Source: Oscillospiraceae bacterium
GTDB lineage: Bacteria; Bacillota; Clostridia; Oscillospirales; Ruminococcaceae
NCBI GenBank assembly: GCA_015067185.1
Contig: SVMZ01000014.1
Location: 1 to 63,275 of the forward strand
DNA: 63,275 nt
Direction of reading: 5' to 3'
In this document: positions 35,926-44,652 of the stretch, in pieces
Numbering within the stretch: position 1 is the stretch's first letter
Layout of the letters: each line of letters starts with the position of its first letter
Position numbers and translations under genes: made by a program
Notes under the pieces: generated by a model
Seen by the model: the letters and a program-made list of their open reading frames with translations, nothing else
Told to the model about the DNA's origin: nothing
The model's database searches: none

Positions 35926-38094
35926 ATGTGGAACACTTTTAACACCTGCAAAGATATCCTTAAAAATCAATACGAAGAAAACAACTGGCAAGATGGACTT
36001 TCCCCCGACACTCTTAAAAATAAAACAGATGAATTACTTGAACGTTATCGGGATGCTTCTCTTGCCAAATGCAAAGCGGAACTTATCTCCTTTCTCCTTG
36101 AAAACGCCCCGCTGGATATCCATCCGCAGGAGATTTTTGCTGATAAGATTCATCACTGTGGAATTATCCAGGCATTTACCCATGAGAGGGTTCGTTTGCT
36201 GAAAGACACCGCAGCCCGGGAGGCGGCAGAAGCCGCTTTTCCCTTTGAAAAACAAAACGTTTTCAAAGCAACTATGGATTTCGGGCATATTGCTCCCGAC
36301 TGGGAATACGTCTTACGCAAGGGAATCCCCGGCATCATAACCGACCTTGAATTTCTTCAAACCAAAGCCCTCGACAAAAAGCAGCAGGAATATTATGAAA
36401 CCACATTGACTGTCTATTATTCCATCAAACGCTGTATTTTGCGTTTTGCCGCTCTTGCCGAAAAACTCAACACAGAAAAATCCCAATTTATGGCCGATAA
36501 TCTGCGTCAGCTTACGCTGTCTGCCCCACAGACACTGGCACAGGCCATGCAGCTTACCTTGCTCTTTTACAGCTTCCAAATGGGATTCGACACCGTTATT
36601 GTTCGTTCTCTTGGCGGGCTTGACCGTCTCTACAATCCCTTCTATCAAAACGATCTGCAAAGCGGATGCTTTACCCGTGCTCAGCTCGAGGAGATTACCT
36701 GTTATTTTCTCTGGAAAACCAGTGCCATCAAAGCTGCTGCTAATCTTCCCTTCTACATCTGCGGCATGGATTCCTGCGGCAACGATGCCACCAATGAATA
36801 TACCCTGCTGCTTCTGGAACAATACCGTGCTTTGGATCTCTATGACCCCAAGCTTCACGTCATGTATCATAAAAAGATGGATGCCCGTGTGTTGTCACTG
36901 ATTCTGACTATGATACGTGAAGGCAAAAACAGTTTTGTCTTTATGAATACTCCCGTTATATCCAAAGCACTGGAAAACATTGGAATTGCCAAAGAAGATG
37001 CCAAAAAGGTTATTATATATGGCTGCTATGAGGCTGCCGCAGAGGGAACAGAAGTCCCTTCCACCTGCGGTGGTATGGTCAATCTTGCAAAAGCAGTAGA
37101 ATTGGCTATCCACAACGGCTTTGACCCACTTAGCGGTACACAACTCTCGCCGAAAACAGGGGAGCATTTTGATACCTTTGAGGATTTCTATGCTGCCGTT
37201 ATCACTCAGCTTACCCATTATACCACCCTCTGTATGGATACGATTGCCTCTTATGAGCCTCATTATCATACCGTCTGTCCTTCGCTTATCATGTCTCCCA
37301 CCTATCGCTCCAGCCGTGAATCCGGTATTGATCTTTACAGCGGCGGTGCCGTATACAACAACACCTCCATTGTAGGAGCAGGCCTTGCTACCCTTATAGA
37401 CAGCCTGATTGCCGTAAAAAAAGCGGTATTTGATGATAAACACCTTACACTTGAAGAACTCAGGACTCATCTTCTCTCCAACTGGGAATCCTCCCCTTCC
37501 CTTCGATTGCGTATACTTTCCGCCTACCCCAAATTCGGCAATAATCACTCCGAAGCTGATTCACTTACTCTCGATATCTACAACCGTTTTTCTTCTCTGA
37601 TCAATGGACGCCAAAACGGCAGAGGCGGTGTTTTTCGCTGCGGTATCTTCTCCGTTGATTGGCGCTTCTGGATGGGGAAAAACACCGGAGCCACTCCGGA
37701 TGGCAGAAAAAACGGCGAACCTCTTTCTAAAAATCTGGCCGCCTCCCTCGGTCAGGATAAAAAGGGAGTCACCTCCTATCTCAACTCGCTGTTAAAGCTG
37801 GATTCCACCAAAGTCCCGGATGGATATGTGGCAGATGTAGCACTGCACCACTCCGCTGTCCGGGGTGAAGAGGGTATGCACGCATTCCATACGCTGCTGC
37901 ACACCTTTTTGTCTCTGGGAGGTTTTGCCATTCACTTTAACATTCTTACCCCGCAAATCCTGAGAGAAGCACAAAAAGAACCTGAAAAATATCAAAATCT
38001 GCAGATCCGTCTCTGCGGCTGGAACGTTCGCTTTGTTGATCTGAGCAAAGCGGAGCAGGATGAATTTATCAGGCAATCCGAAAATACATTGTAA
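35926..38094 (+). CDS. Glycyl radical enzyme of unassigned function (GCYE active site)
   Basis: This 722-residue enzyme of the pyruvate formate-lyase superfamily carries the catalytic Cys in YGCYEAAAEG (Cys367) and the C-terminal glycyl radical loop RLCGWNVRF (Gly698). A single Cys followed two residues later by Glu (GCxE) is the eliminase/dehydratase-type site, not the CC of PFL. It is shorter than most dehydratase-type members (about 790-850). ATPDGRKNGEPLSKN is the usual conserved block. No microcompartment genes lie nearby. The activase gene follows directly and an AraC regulator is divergent. The substrate is unknown. Confidence 0.92.
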   Translation: MWNTFNTCKDILKNQYEENNWQDGLSPDTLKNKTDELLERYRDASLAKCKAELISFLLENAPLDIHPQEIFADKIHHCGIIQAFTHERVRLLKDTAAREAAEAAFPFEKQNVFKATMDFGHIAPDWEYVLRKGIPGIITDLEFLQTKALDKKQQEYYETTLTVYYSIKRCILRFAALAEKLNTEKSQFMADNLRQLTLSAPQTLAQAMQLTLLFYSFQMGFDTVIVRSLGGLDRLYNPFYQNDLQSGCFTRAQLEEITCYFLWKTSAIKAAANLPFYICGMDSCGNDATNEYTLLLLEQYRALDLYDPKLHVMYHKKMDARVLSLILTMIREGKNSFVFMNTPVISKALENIGIAKEDAKKVIIYGCYEAAAEGTEVPSTCGGMVNLAKAVELAIHNGFDPLSGTQLSPKTGEHFDTFEDFYAAVITQLTHYTTLCMDTIASYEPHYHTVCPSLIMSPTYRSSRESGIDLYSGGAVYNNTSIVGAGLATLIDSLIAVKKAVFDDKHLTLEELRTHLLSNWESSPSLRLRILSAYPKFGNNHSEADSLTLDIYNRFSSLINGRQNGRGGVFRCGIFSVDWRFWMGKNTGATPDGRKNGEPLSKNLAASLGQDKKGVTSYLNSLLKLDSTKVPDGYVADVALHHSAVRGEEGMHAFHTLLHTFLSLGGFAIHFNILTPQILREAQKEPEKYQNLQIRLCGWNVRFVDLSKAEQDEFIRQSENTL

Positions 38095-38105
38095 TGGAGT
38101 TTACC

Positions 38106-38987
38106 ATGAACGCTGTCATCTCTGATATCAAACGTTTTGCTGTCCACGACGGGCCCGGAATCAGAACCACCGTATTTTTTAAAGGCTGCCCTCTCAACTG
38201 TGTCTGGTGCCACAATCCGGAGAGTATCTCTCTTCACCCGCAAACAGCCTATTATCGGGAAAAATGCATTTCCTGCGGTATCTGTGCAGAGGTTTGCCCC
38301 GAAAAAGCTCATATCTTCACAGCAGAAGGACACATCTTTGATCGTTCCCGCTGCCGTGCCTGCGGTATCTGTGAAGAAACCTGCTTTGGACAAAGTTTAA
38401 AGCACTATGGAAAAGAAATGACTGTAGAAGAGCTTCTTGATATACTGTTGGAAGACAAGGCTTTTTACGATCAGTCCGGAGGCGGAATCACCCTTTCCGG
38501 AGGAGAATGCCTGGTGCAGCCTGCGGTCTGCACCGAGCTCTTAAAACAATGCAAAGAAAAGGGACTTCACACCGCTGTTGACACCTGCGGTTTTGTCCCT
38601 CAAAATATTTTTGAGCGCATCCTACCTTATACGGATCTCTTTCTCTACGATCTGAAAGCCATAGATGAGGAGATCCATATCCAATGTACCGGCCGCAGCA
38701 ATCAGCTAATTCTGGAAAACCTCCGGTATCTCGTTCAAAAACATTGCCGTGTTGAAATCCGCATCCCCTATGTCCCCGGTTGGAATGACAAACAGCTTCC
38801 CTCCATCATCTCATTTCTTCGCGAGCTGGATCCTCTCCCTGATGTAAAATTACTGCCCTATCATCCTTTTTCCGATTCCAAACATGATGCCCTCGGTTCT
38901 CAAAACAACTTTTCTGCACAGGCCCCCTCTGCCTGTGAGGTTCAAACCGCAGAGCAATTGCTTTCCTCCCTCCGAATCAGAACATGA
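38106..38987 (+). CDS. Glycyl radical enzyme activase (radical SAM, two extra 4Fe-4S clusters)
   Basis: This 293-residue activase has the radical SAM motif C28-x3-C32-x2-C35 (CPLNCVWC) and a ferredoxin insert with two clusters (Cys54/57/60/64 and 83/86/89/93), as in dehydratase-type activases rather than short PflA. It would abstract H from Gly698 of the partner enzyme. An ATG at 38094 overlaps the upstream stop, but ATG 38106 has GGAG 6 nt before it and is preferred. The two genes are clearly one translationally coupled unit. Confidence 0.93.
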   Translation: MNAVISDIKRFAVHDGPGIRTTVFFKGCPLNCVWCHNPESISLHPQTAYYREKCISCGICAEVCPEKAHIFTAEGHIFDRSRCRACGICEETCFGQSLKHYGKEMTVEELLDILLEDKAFYDQSGGGITLSGGECLVQPAVCTELLKQCKEKGLHTAVDTCGFVPQNIFERILPYTDLFLYDLKAIDEEIHIQCTGRSNQLILENLRYLVQKHCRVEIRIPYVPGWNDKQLPSIISFLRELDPLPDVKLLPYHPFSDSKHDALGSQNNFSAQAPSACEVQTAEQLLSSLRIRT

Positions 38988-39046
38988 ATATCTGCTTCAT
39001 GGCTTCTTTTCTCTTTAAATTATCTGTTAAACCTCTACTCAAAAGG

Positions 39047-39074
39047 TTGACTTTGCGCCGAAAAAACGTATAAT
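39047..39074 (+). promoter_or_regulatory. Promoter of the DUF4358 lipoprotein gene
   Basis: TTGACT (39047-39052), 16-bp spacer, TATAAT (39069-39074). Confidence 0.75.
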
Positions 39075-39134
39075 TAAAAGTAGCGACAGTCTGACGCGGG
39101 CTGCCGCGCTTTCGTTTGGAAAGGAGTGACCCTT

Positions 39135-39740
39135 CTGCGGTTTACCGATATTTTTAAAGCCCTTTTGCTGCGTCGTTCTGCCGCTCTTCTCCTGTTGTTG
39201 ACAGTATTGTTTTCTTTCTGCAGCTGCAGCACCAATGTTGATCTTTCCGATGTTGCACAGGCAGCTGATATTCTTCCCTTCGTCTCCGGAGAAGAAGAGG
39301 AGGAAGCCATTGAAAACTCAGAAAATAACACACTCAATATTCGTGCTTCAGAGACCAATATCGGCATGATTGTGCGTGAAATCTACGCTGAAGACGTGTG
39401 CAAAGGCATTCTTGTTGCCAACGACAAAGACCTGGAAGAGGTTTTCTTGATAGCTCCCGAAAAAATTATGGAATATCGCATTTTATATACGGAGGGAACC
39501 TACGGTGTTCAGGATCTTTGTGTAATCAAACCGGCTGATGGCTGCAAGGATGAAATACTGGAATCCTTGCGCCAGAGGAAAGACTCCCGCACCTCATTTT
39601 TCGAACACTATGACGTTAACGACGCCTACGATATCATGCAGCACGCCGAAATTTACACACAAGGTGAATATATCATATATCTGGCTGTCGAAGATATGGA
39701 AGCGGCCAAACTGATCGTTGATAAATACATTCCCTATTAA
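39135..39740 (+). CDS. DUF4358 lipoprotein (start probably CTG)
   Basis: This protein has about 201 residues, with a hydrophobic signal (LLLRRSAALLLLLTVLFSF) and the lipobox FCSC, then an acidic linker (EEEEEAIENSEN) and a C-terminal DUF4358 domain with IREIY-like (IVREIYAEDVCKG), EYRILYTEG and VEDMEAAK segments. DUF4358 function is unknown. The AAGGAG site ends at 39126, so GTG 39126 overlaps it; the in-frame CTG 39135 is spaced 8 nt and is the best fit. The gene leads a possible unit with two FemAB ligases, which hints at a cell-envelope role. Confidence 0.8.
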   Translation: MRFTDIFKALLLRRSAALLLLLTVLFSFCSCSTNVDLSDVAQAADILPFVSGEEEEEAIENSENNTLNIRASETNIGMIVREIYAEDVCKGILVANDKDLEEVFLIAPEKIMEYRILYTEGTYGVQDLCVIKPADGCKDEILESLRQRKDSRTSFFEHYDVNDAYDIMQHAEIYTQGEYIIYLAVEDMEAAKLIVDKYIPY

Positions 39741-39775
39741 AAAAGACATAATCCACATAACGGAGGACGGCATTG

Positions 39776-40909
39776 ATGGAGATACTTGCAAAAGAAAAAT
39801 ATCAGGAATTTGAAGATTTTGCTGAACAAACCTGGCATAAAAACGGAAACTTCACTCAGTCTCTTGAGTGGATCGAACTTAAAGCCAACTGGGGACATGA
39901 AATTGTCGTTTCCAGAAATGATTGCGGAGAAATTGTTGGCGCTATGCTGATCCTTATGCAGAAATTGCCTATCTTCGGCTGGAATCTGCTCTATTCTCCT
40001 CATGGTCCCGTTTGCGATTACCATGACAAAGCGGTCATGAAGGATCTTCTTGACGGAGCAAAAGAGGTTGCCAAACGTCATCATGGTTTTATGATCAAAG
40101 TTGACCCCTGTGTCAGAGAAACGGATGAAGAAACCATCCGTGAATTTACTGACCTTGGCTACACCTTTGAACCCGGCAAAAAAGATTTTGAAACCATTCA
40201 GGTTCGCTTCAACTACGGTCTTACCGATATCTACGGCAAAACCGAAGAAGAAGTTCTCATGAGCTTTACACAGAAAACCCGCTATAACATCCGTGTTGCC
40301 ATGAAACACGGTGTAGAGTGCCGCATCTGCGATAAATCCTATCTCCCCGAATTTTATCGTCTGATGAAAGTCACCGCCGTTCGCGATAACTTCATCCCCC
40401 GTCCCCTCTCCTATTTTGAGCATATGATGGACGTTTTCGGCGACAAACTTCGCCTGTATATGTGCTTCTATGAGGACAAAGCCGTATCCGGTGCCATCTG
40501 TGTGCAGATGGCAGGCAAGACATGGTATGTCTTCGGTGCCTCCGATAACGAATACCGCAATGTGATGCCCAACTACCTCATGCAGTGGTCCATGATCCGC
40601 TGGGCCATTGAGGGCAACTGCTTCCTCTATGACTTCCTTGGCATCCCCGTTAATGCCGACCCCAACAGCCCGATGATCGGTGTCTACCGCTTCAAGAAGG
40701 GCTTCAACGGCGAAATTCTCGGTTATGTCGGTGAGTTTGACTATGTTGTCAACAAGTTCTATACCTGGGTATTCAACACTGCCAATCAGGCAAGACATCT
40801 CTATTATTCTGTTATCGGCTGGCTGAGAGCCAAAAAGAACCATACCGGTGCTTTTAAGAAGCCTGCCAAAGAACAGGAAAAACCCGCTGCAAACAGTGAA
40901 GAAAAATAA
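39776..40909 (+). CDS. FemAB-type peptidoglycan bridge ligase, first copy
   Basis: This 377-residue protein belongs to the FemA/FemB/MurM aminoacyltransferase group, which adds amino acids from aminoacyl-tRNA to the lipid II stem peptide. Two GNAT-like folds are visible. The N-terminal FTQSLEWIELKANWGHE, SPHGPVCDYHDK and the conserved TRYNIRVAMKHGVE, and the C-terminal YDFLGIPVNADPNSPMIGVYRFKKGFNG are hallmark blocks. It has a basic tail. The start is ATG 39776 with GGAGG 8 nt before it, and the second copy follows 21 bp later. Confidence 0.93.
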   Translation: MEILAKEKYQEFEDFAEQTWHKNGNFTQSLEWIELKANWGHEIVVSRNDCGEIVGAMLILMQKLPIFGWNLLYSPHGPVCDYHDKAVMKDLLDGAKEVAKRHHGFMIKVDPCVRETDEETIREFTDLGYTFEPGKKDFETIQVRFNYGLTDIYGKTEEEVLMSFTQKTRYNIRVAMKHGVECRICDKSYLPEFYRLMKVTAVRDNFIPRPLSYFEHMMDVFGDKLRLYMCFYEDKAVSGAICVQMAGKTWYVFGASDNEYRNVMPNYLMQWSMIRWAIEGNCFLYDFLGIPVNADPNSPMIGVYRFKKGFNGEILGYVGEFDYVVNKFYTWVFNTANQARHLYYSVIGWLRAKKNHTGAFKKPAKEQEKPAANSEEK

Positions 40910-40930
40910 ATCACAAAAGGATGATCGTTC

Positions 40931-41908
40931 ATGCGTATACTTTCTCCGGAACGCTTTGAAGAATACGAAAATTTTGTCAAAAACCATAAGAACGGCAGCT
41001 TTACCCAGTCTATCCGCTGGCCCAAGGTAAAGCCCAACTGGGAAAGCGCTGTCATCGTCTCGGAAGATGCTGACGGCAATATTGTAGGCTCCATGCTGGT
41101 GCTGATCCTCCCCAACGCCAAAAAAGACGGCTATGCTTTGATGTATGCTCCCCGCGGTCCTGTCTGTGACTACTATGACCGCGATGTCATCGCCGATCTT
41201 CTCGAAGGTGTCAAGCAGCTTGGTAAAGAGTGGAATGCCAACATTTTTAAGGTAGACCCCTTTATTCTCGCCTCCGATCAGAAGGGCATCGACATCTTCA
41301 CCTCTCTCGGCTTCAAGTTTACCCCTGGTGCCAAGTTTCACGAGACTATTCAGACCCGTGAAAACTATATGCTTCTCGGACTCAAAGGCAAAACCGAAGA
41401 GGAACTTTTCCTTCACTTTGACCGCAAGACCCGTTACTATATCCGTTTTGCAGAACGCCGCGGTGTCACCTGTGAAATCTGCGACAGCTCCCGTATCGAT
41501 GACTTCTACGAAGTCTATGCCAAAACCGGTGAGCGTCAGAGCTTTTCCATCCGCCCCAAGTCCTATCTGAAAAACTTTATCGATGTTTATGGTGACGATG
41601 TTCGCCTCTATATGTGCTATTATGACGGTAAACCCGTATCCGGCGCCATCACTGTCACCTATGCCGGCAAAACCGCACACATCTACGGCGGCTCCTCCAA
41701 CGATTACCGCGAGTTCCACCCCAATGACTATATGCAGTGGAACATGATGAAATGGGCTATCCAGAGTGGCAGTGAGCACTATGATTTTCAGGGCGTCTGC
41801 ACTGATCCTGCTGAGAGCGAAGAACTCTATGGAGTCTACCTCTTTAAATGCAAATTCAACGGTGAAGTGGTTGAATTTGCCGGTGAATTTATCTGGGACG
41901 AGTTTTAA
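40931..41908 (+). CDS. FemAB-type peptidoglycan bridge ligase, second copy
   Basis: This 325-residue paralogue of the upstream gene shares the same blocks (FTQSIRWPKVKPNWES, YAPRGPVCDYYD, KTRYYIRFAERRGV, YGVYLFKCKFNGE). It lacks the extended basic tail of the first copy and ends right after the core (EFIWDEF). Two adjacent, diverged ligases usually add successive residues of the interpeptide bridge, as FemA and FemB do; which residues are added cannot be read from sequence. Confidence 0.93.
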   Translation: MRILSPERFEEYENFVKNHKNGSFTQSIRWPKVKPNWESAVIVSEDADGNIVGSMLVLILPNAKKDGYALMYAPRGPVCDYYDRDVIADLLEGVKQLGKEWNANIFKVDPFILASDQKGIDIFTSLGFKFTPGAKFHETIQTRENYMLLGLKGKTEEELFLHFDRKTRYYIRFAERRGVTCEICDSSRIDDFYEVYAKTGERQSFSIRPKSYLKNFIDVYGDDVRLYMCYYDGKPVSGAITVTYAGKTAHIYGGSSNDYREFHPNDYMQWNMMKWAIQSGSEHYDFQGVCTDPAESEELYGVYLFKCKFNGEVVEFAGEFIWDEF

Positions 41909-41937
41909 TCCACTCTTTTTCCACCATAAGGCAATTT

Positions 41938-41972
41938 ACGACCGCTACACCGAACTGTTGCGGTCGTTTTAT
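41938..41972 (+). terminator. Terminator of the FemAB unit
   Basis: ACGACCGC / GCGGTCGT stem followed by TTTATTTT. Confidence 0.82.
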
Positions 41973-42096
41973 TTTACTGATATAAAGTGAATATCATTTA
42001 TCATACTTAAACATCATCCACACATTTTGCAGCCATCTCTTTCGGGCTATTCTGCAAAACCATTTCTACAGAATCACTTTCACCATAGAATCACAC

Positions 42097-42130
42097 AAAA
42101 ACCAAGGATACATCACTGTTCCTTGGTTTT
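42097..42130. terminator. Terminator of the serine dehydratase gene
   Basis: AAAACCAAGGA / TCCTTGGTTTT, 11-bp stem, about 25 bp past the serine dehydratase stop on the minus strand. Confidence 0.82.
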
Positions 42131-42154
42131 CTTCTTTCCCAATATCATTTTTGA

Positions 42155-43738
42155 TTACATACCGACAGGCTGCTGTTCCCGGAATCTTCTGTCAATTTCC
42201 TCTCCTGCCGGTGTGGCACAGATTCCCCCCAGACTGGTACAGCGCAATTCTCTTGGCAGCAATTTTCCCACGGCCAGCATTGCCTGTACGCACTGATCGA
42301 ACGGAATCATCGGATCATATCCTCCTACCGCGAGATTGGCACTGACAACGGCATTGGCAATCGCAACCGAGTTGCGGGTAATGCAGGGAACAACTGTGCA
42401 TCCAGCCAAAGGATCGCAAATCAATCCCATCAAATTTTGCAGGGCAATTCCTGCACTATTCAACACCTGCTGCACCGTTCCCTCCAATAAATATGCCGCA
42501 GCGTCGGCAGCCATACTGCTGGCAGAACCATTTTCGGCCTGACAGGCCGCTACTTCAGCTGCGAAGGTTGCCTGTTCACTGATAAATACTCCTACAAGTC
42601 CCGCTACCAAAAGCGCTTGCATCATTTTCTCACGGCTGCAGTCCATAGTACGCTGCATAGAAAAAAGCATACCGCCCAAAACGCCGCAGGAACCTGCTGT
42701 CGGTCCGGCACAGACCTTACCTGCGTTATTATTATTCTCCATAATGGCGGTAGCATATGCCGGTGCATAGTTCAGTACACCGATATCAAAGGTTTTCTTT
42801 TCTTTGGTTGCCTCATATATCTCTCCGGCTGAAATTTTCCAAAGCCCCTTTTCATCCGGCTTCACCTGCAATCCCTCTTGAATCGACTCTTCCATCGTAT
42901 CCAGAAGCATCTCCGCATAAGCAATTACCTGCTCCTTTGTCCAGCCGGAACGCTGCGCCTCATAATACACCGCTGCTTCCCAGAGTTCCATCGGATTTTC
43001 CCTCAGAAAATCCTGCAATTCTGCTGCGCTGCAAAACGGTGCTGTACCATCCCTCGTATCTTCCACCGGCATCACCGGCGGTATGTAACGCACCCGTGCC
43101 TCCATGTTTTGCCGCAGTATTTTCAATAATCCCTCCGCTGGTTTGCTGAAAATATGATACAGACTCAGCTTTCCCTCCTGATCTGTCAGTTTTTCAAAGG
43201 GTATCCCTCTTTCCCGCAGGATGTTCTCACAGCACGTTTCATTATCCGTTTTTTCCGCGCCGGATATTACCGCCAGCAAGTGCGCATCGCCTTTTAACAA
43301 TACCTTTGTTCCGCAAATTTCCACAATCTCCACAGCACCGCCGCCAACTGAAAATGTGGTGGCACTTACCTCGTCATGTCCATTTGAAAGATGAATATAG
43401 GCTGTATTGGGGTGCGGCATTGGAATATCAGGTAAAAAGGAAAATTTAACTTCTACTCCCTTTTCTTCTGCCATAGCAAAGGAATTTTTAAATTCCTCAC
43501 AGGTAATCTCATATCCCAAAATACCTCCGACAAAGGCTCGCCCACTACCCTGTCCGATATAGGTTGCCTTATAGGAGCTCTTCTCCGGAAAGCGAATATC
43601 GATAAGCGTTACATCTTCCATCAATGCCCCAACCATCAACCCAATTCTTCCCGGTCCTGCCGTGTGCGAACTGGATGGACCTGTCATAACCGGCCCCAAA
43701 ACATCGTTAAATATACTGGTTTGATATTTATCCACCAT
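42155..43738 (-). CDS. L-serine ammonia-lyase, iron-sulfur dependent, fused beta-alpha
   Basis: This 527-residue enzyme deaminates L-serine to pyruvate. The beta domain comes first (FNDVLGPVMTGPSSSHTAGPGRIG, residues about 10-33), then an insertion, then the alpha domain (GPTAGSCGVLGG near 345; IALQNLMGLICDPLAGCTVVPC; Cys residues that hold the 4Fe-4S cluster). Many Firmicutes split this enzyme into SdaAA and SdaAB, so a single chain longer than the roughly 450-residue E. coli type is notable. It is oxygen-sensitive by family knowledge, and transcribed alone. Confidence 0.92.
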   Translation of the reverse strand: MVDKYQTSIFNDVLGPVMTGPSSSHTAGPGRIGLMVGALMEDVTLIDIRFPEKSSYKATYIGQGSGRAFVGGILGYEITCEEFKNSFAMAEEKGVEVKFSFLPDIPMPHPNTAYIHLSNGHDEVSATTFSVGGGAVEIVEICGTKVLLKGDAHLLAVISGAEKTDNETCCENILRERGIPFEKLTDQEGKLSLYHIFSKPAEGLLKILRQNMEARVRYIPPVMPVEDTRDGTAPFCSAAELQDFLRENPMELWEAAVYYEAQRSGWTKEQVIAYAEMLLDTMEESIQEGLQVKPDEKGLWKISAGEIYEATKEKKTFDIGVLNYAPAYATAIMENNNNAGKVCAGPTAGSCGVLGGMLFSMQRTMDCSREKMMQALLVAGLVGVFISEQATFAAEVAACQAENGSASSMAADAAAYLLEGTVQQVLNSAGIALQNLMGLICDPLAGCTVVPCITRNSVAIANAVVSANLAVGGYDPMIPFDQCVQAMLAVGKLLPRELRCTSLGGICATPAGEEIDRRFREQQPVGM

Positions 43739-43938
43739 TTTTCCTCCATCTCTATCTACAAACTATATTGTCTTCATTCTTATTGCCTTCATTGCATTAG
43801 TATTTATTTTATCATATCAAAGTTATCAGCTCAATAGGTAATTTTTCAATCTCTGCTCTTATGCCGTCTTCTTTATGACCATTTATCGCCTTCTTTTTCT
43901 ATATATCACACCATGAAATGATGTTCCCTGTCAAAAAG

Positions 43939-43967
43939 TTGAAATGAAACAAAGAATATGCTATACT
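43939..43967 (+). promoter_or_regulatory. Promoter of the GyrI-like gene
   Basis: TTGAAA (43939-43944), 17-bp spacer, TATACT (43962-43967). Confidence 0.72.
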
Positions 43968-44005
43968 GTTTTCAAAACACCTCATTGATGAAAGGCGGCA
44001 TCAGC

Positions 44006-44458
44006 ATGCATTCCGTACGCATCTGCGAAATCCCTCACTGTAAAATGGTCTCCTCGGGGGTGGGGATGTTTGGTGAGGAAAGCTTTGAAAAATTTGATCA
44101 GTGGTTTTCTTCCCTTCCCCGCAGTATTTTTCCAAAAGACTTTCTGTTCTGGGATAACAGCAACCCGGAAAAAGCAGGATTTCACTGGCTGTATCTTTAC
44201 GAGGAGGGAATGATCGTTCCTGATTGTTTCGATATCATCGACTTTCAGGGCGGACTTTACGCCGTTGCTACCGATATTGATCAGCAGACAGACACAGCTG
44301 CCATGAAAACGGAGGTCGACACTTTTTTATCCGCAAACGGCTTGGAACGCGACTCTTCCCGTCCCGACCTTGGCAATATTATCTCCTCTCCTCTTGTCCA
44401 CAATATCCTCGGATACGACCAGATGGACTACTATATCCCTGTCAAAATCAAAGGATAA
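44006..44458 (+). CDS. GyrI-like small-molecule-binding protein
   Basis: This 150-residue protein resembles stand-alone GyrI/AraC-effector-domain (SHS2) proteins: CKMVSSGVG near the start and PDCFDIIDFQGGLYAVATDI in the middle. Such proteins bind or hydrolyse small hydrophobic ligands. I chose ATG 44006, 7 nt after AAAGGCGG; an upstream ATG at 43988 lies ahead of that site. It is monocistronic, with its own promoter and terminator. Confidence 0.78.
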   Translation: MHSVRICEIPHCKMVSSGVGMFGEESFEKFDQWFSSLPRSIFPKDFLFWDNSNPEKAGFHWLYLYEEGMIVPDCFDIIDFQGGLYAVATDIDQQTDTAAMKTEVDTFLSANGLERDSSRPDLGNIISSPLVHNILGYDQMDYYIPVKIKG

Positions 44459-44565
44459 TTTTTCTATGTCAGCAGTTCTGTACAGAGATGTTCAGAGTGG
44501 AGCTATTTTCCTCATTCTTTTGTCCTCTTCAGATAATTCTCCGCCATTCAATTCCAAAATATGCA

Positions 44566-44606
44566 AAACGGCATTACTCCGTCTATATTCCGGAGTAATG
44601 CCGTTT
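44566..44606. terminator. Bidirectional terminator between the GyrI-like and aminotransferase genes
   Basis: AAACGGCATTACTCCG / CGGAGTAATGCCGTTT, a 16-bp perfect stem between convergent genes. Confidence 0.88.
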
Positions 44607-44652
44607 GATTTTCCATTTTCCTTAAAAAGTCTTCTCTATGCAGACTCTCTCA

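Noticed and set aside
39737..41779. 680-codon minus-strand open frame opposite the FemAB genes
   Set aside because: Antisense to two unmistakable FemAB genes, with Gly/Phe/Val-rich shadow composition.
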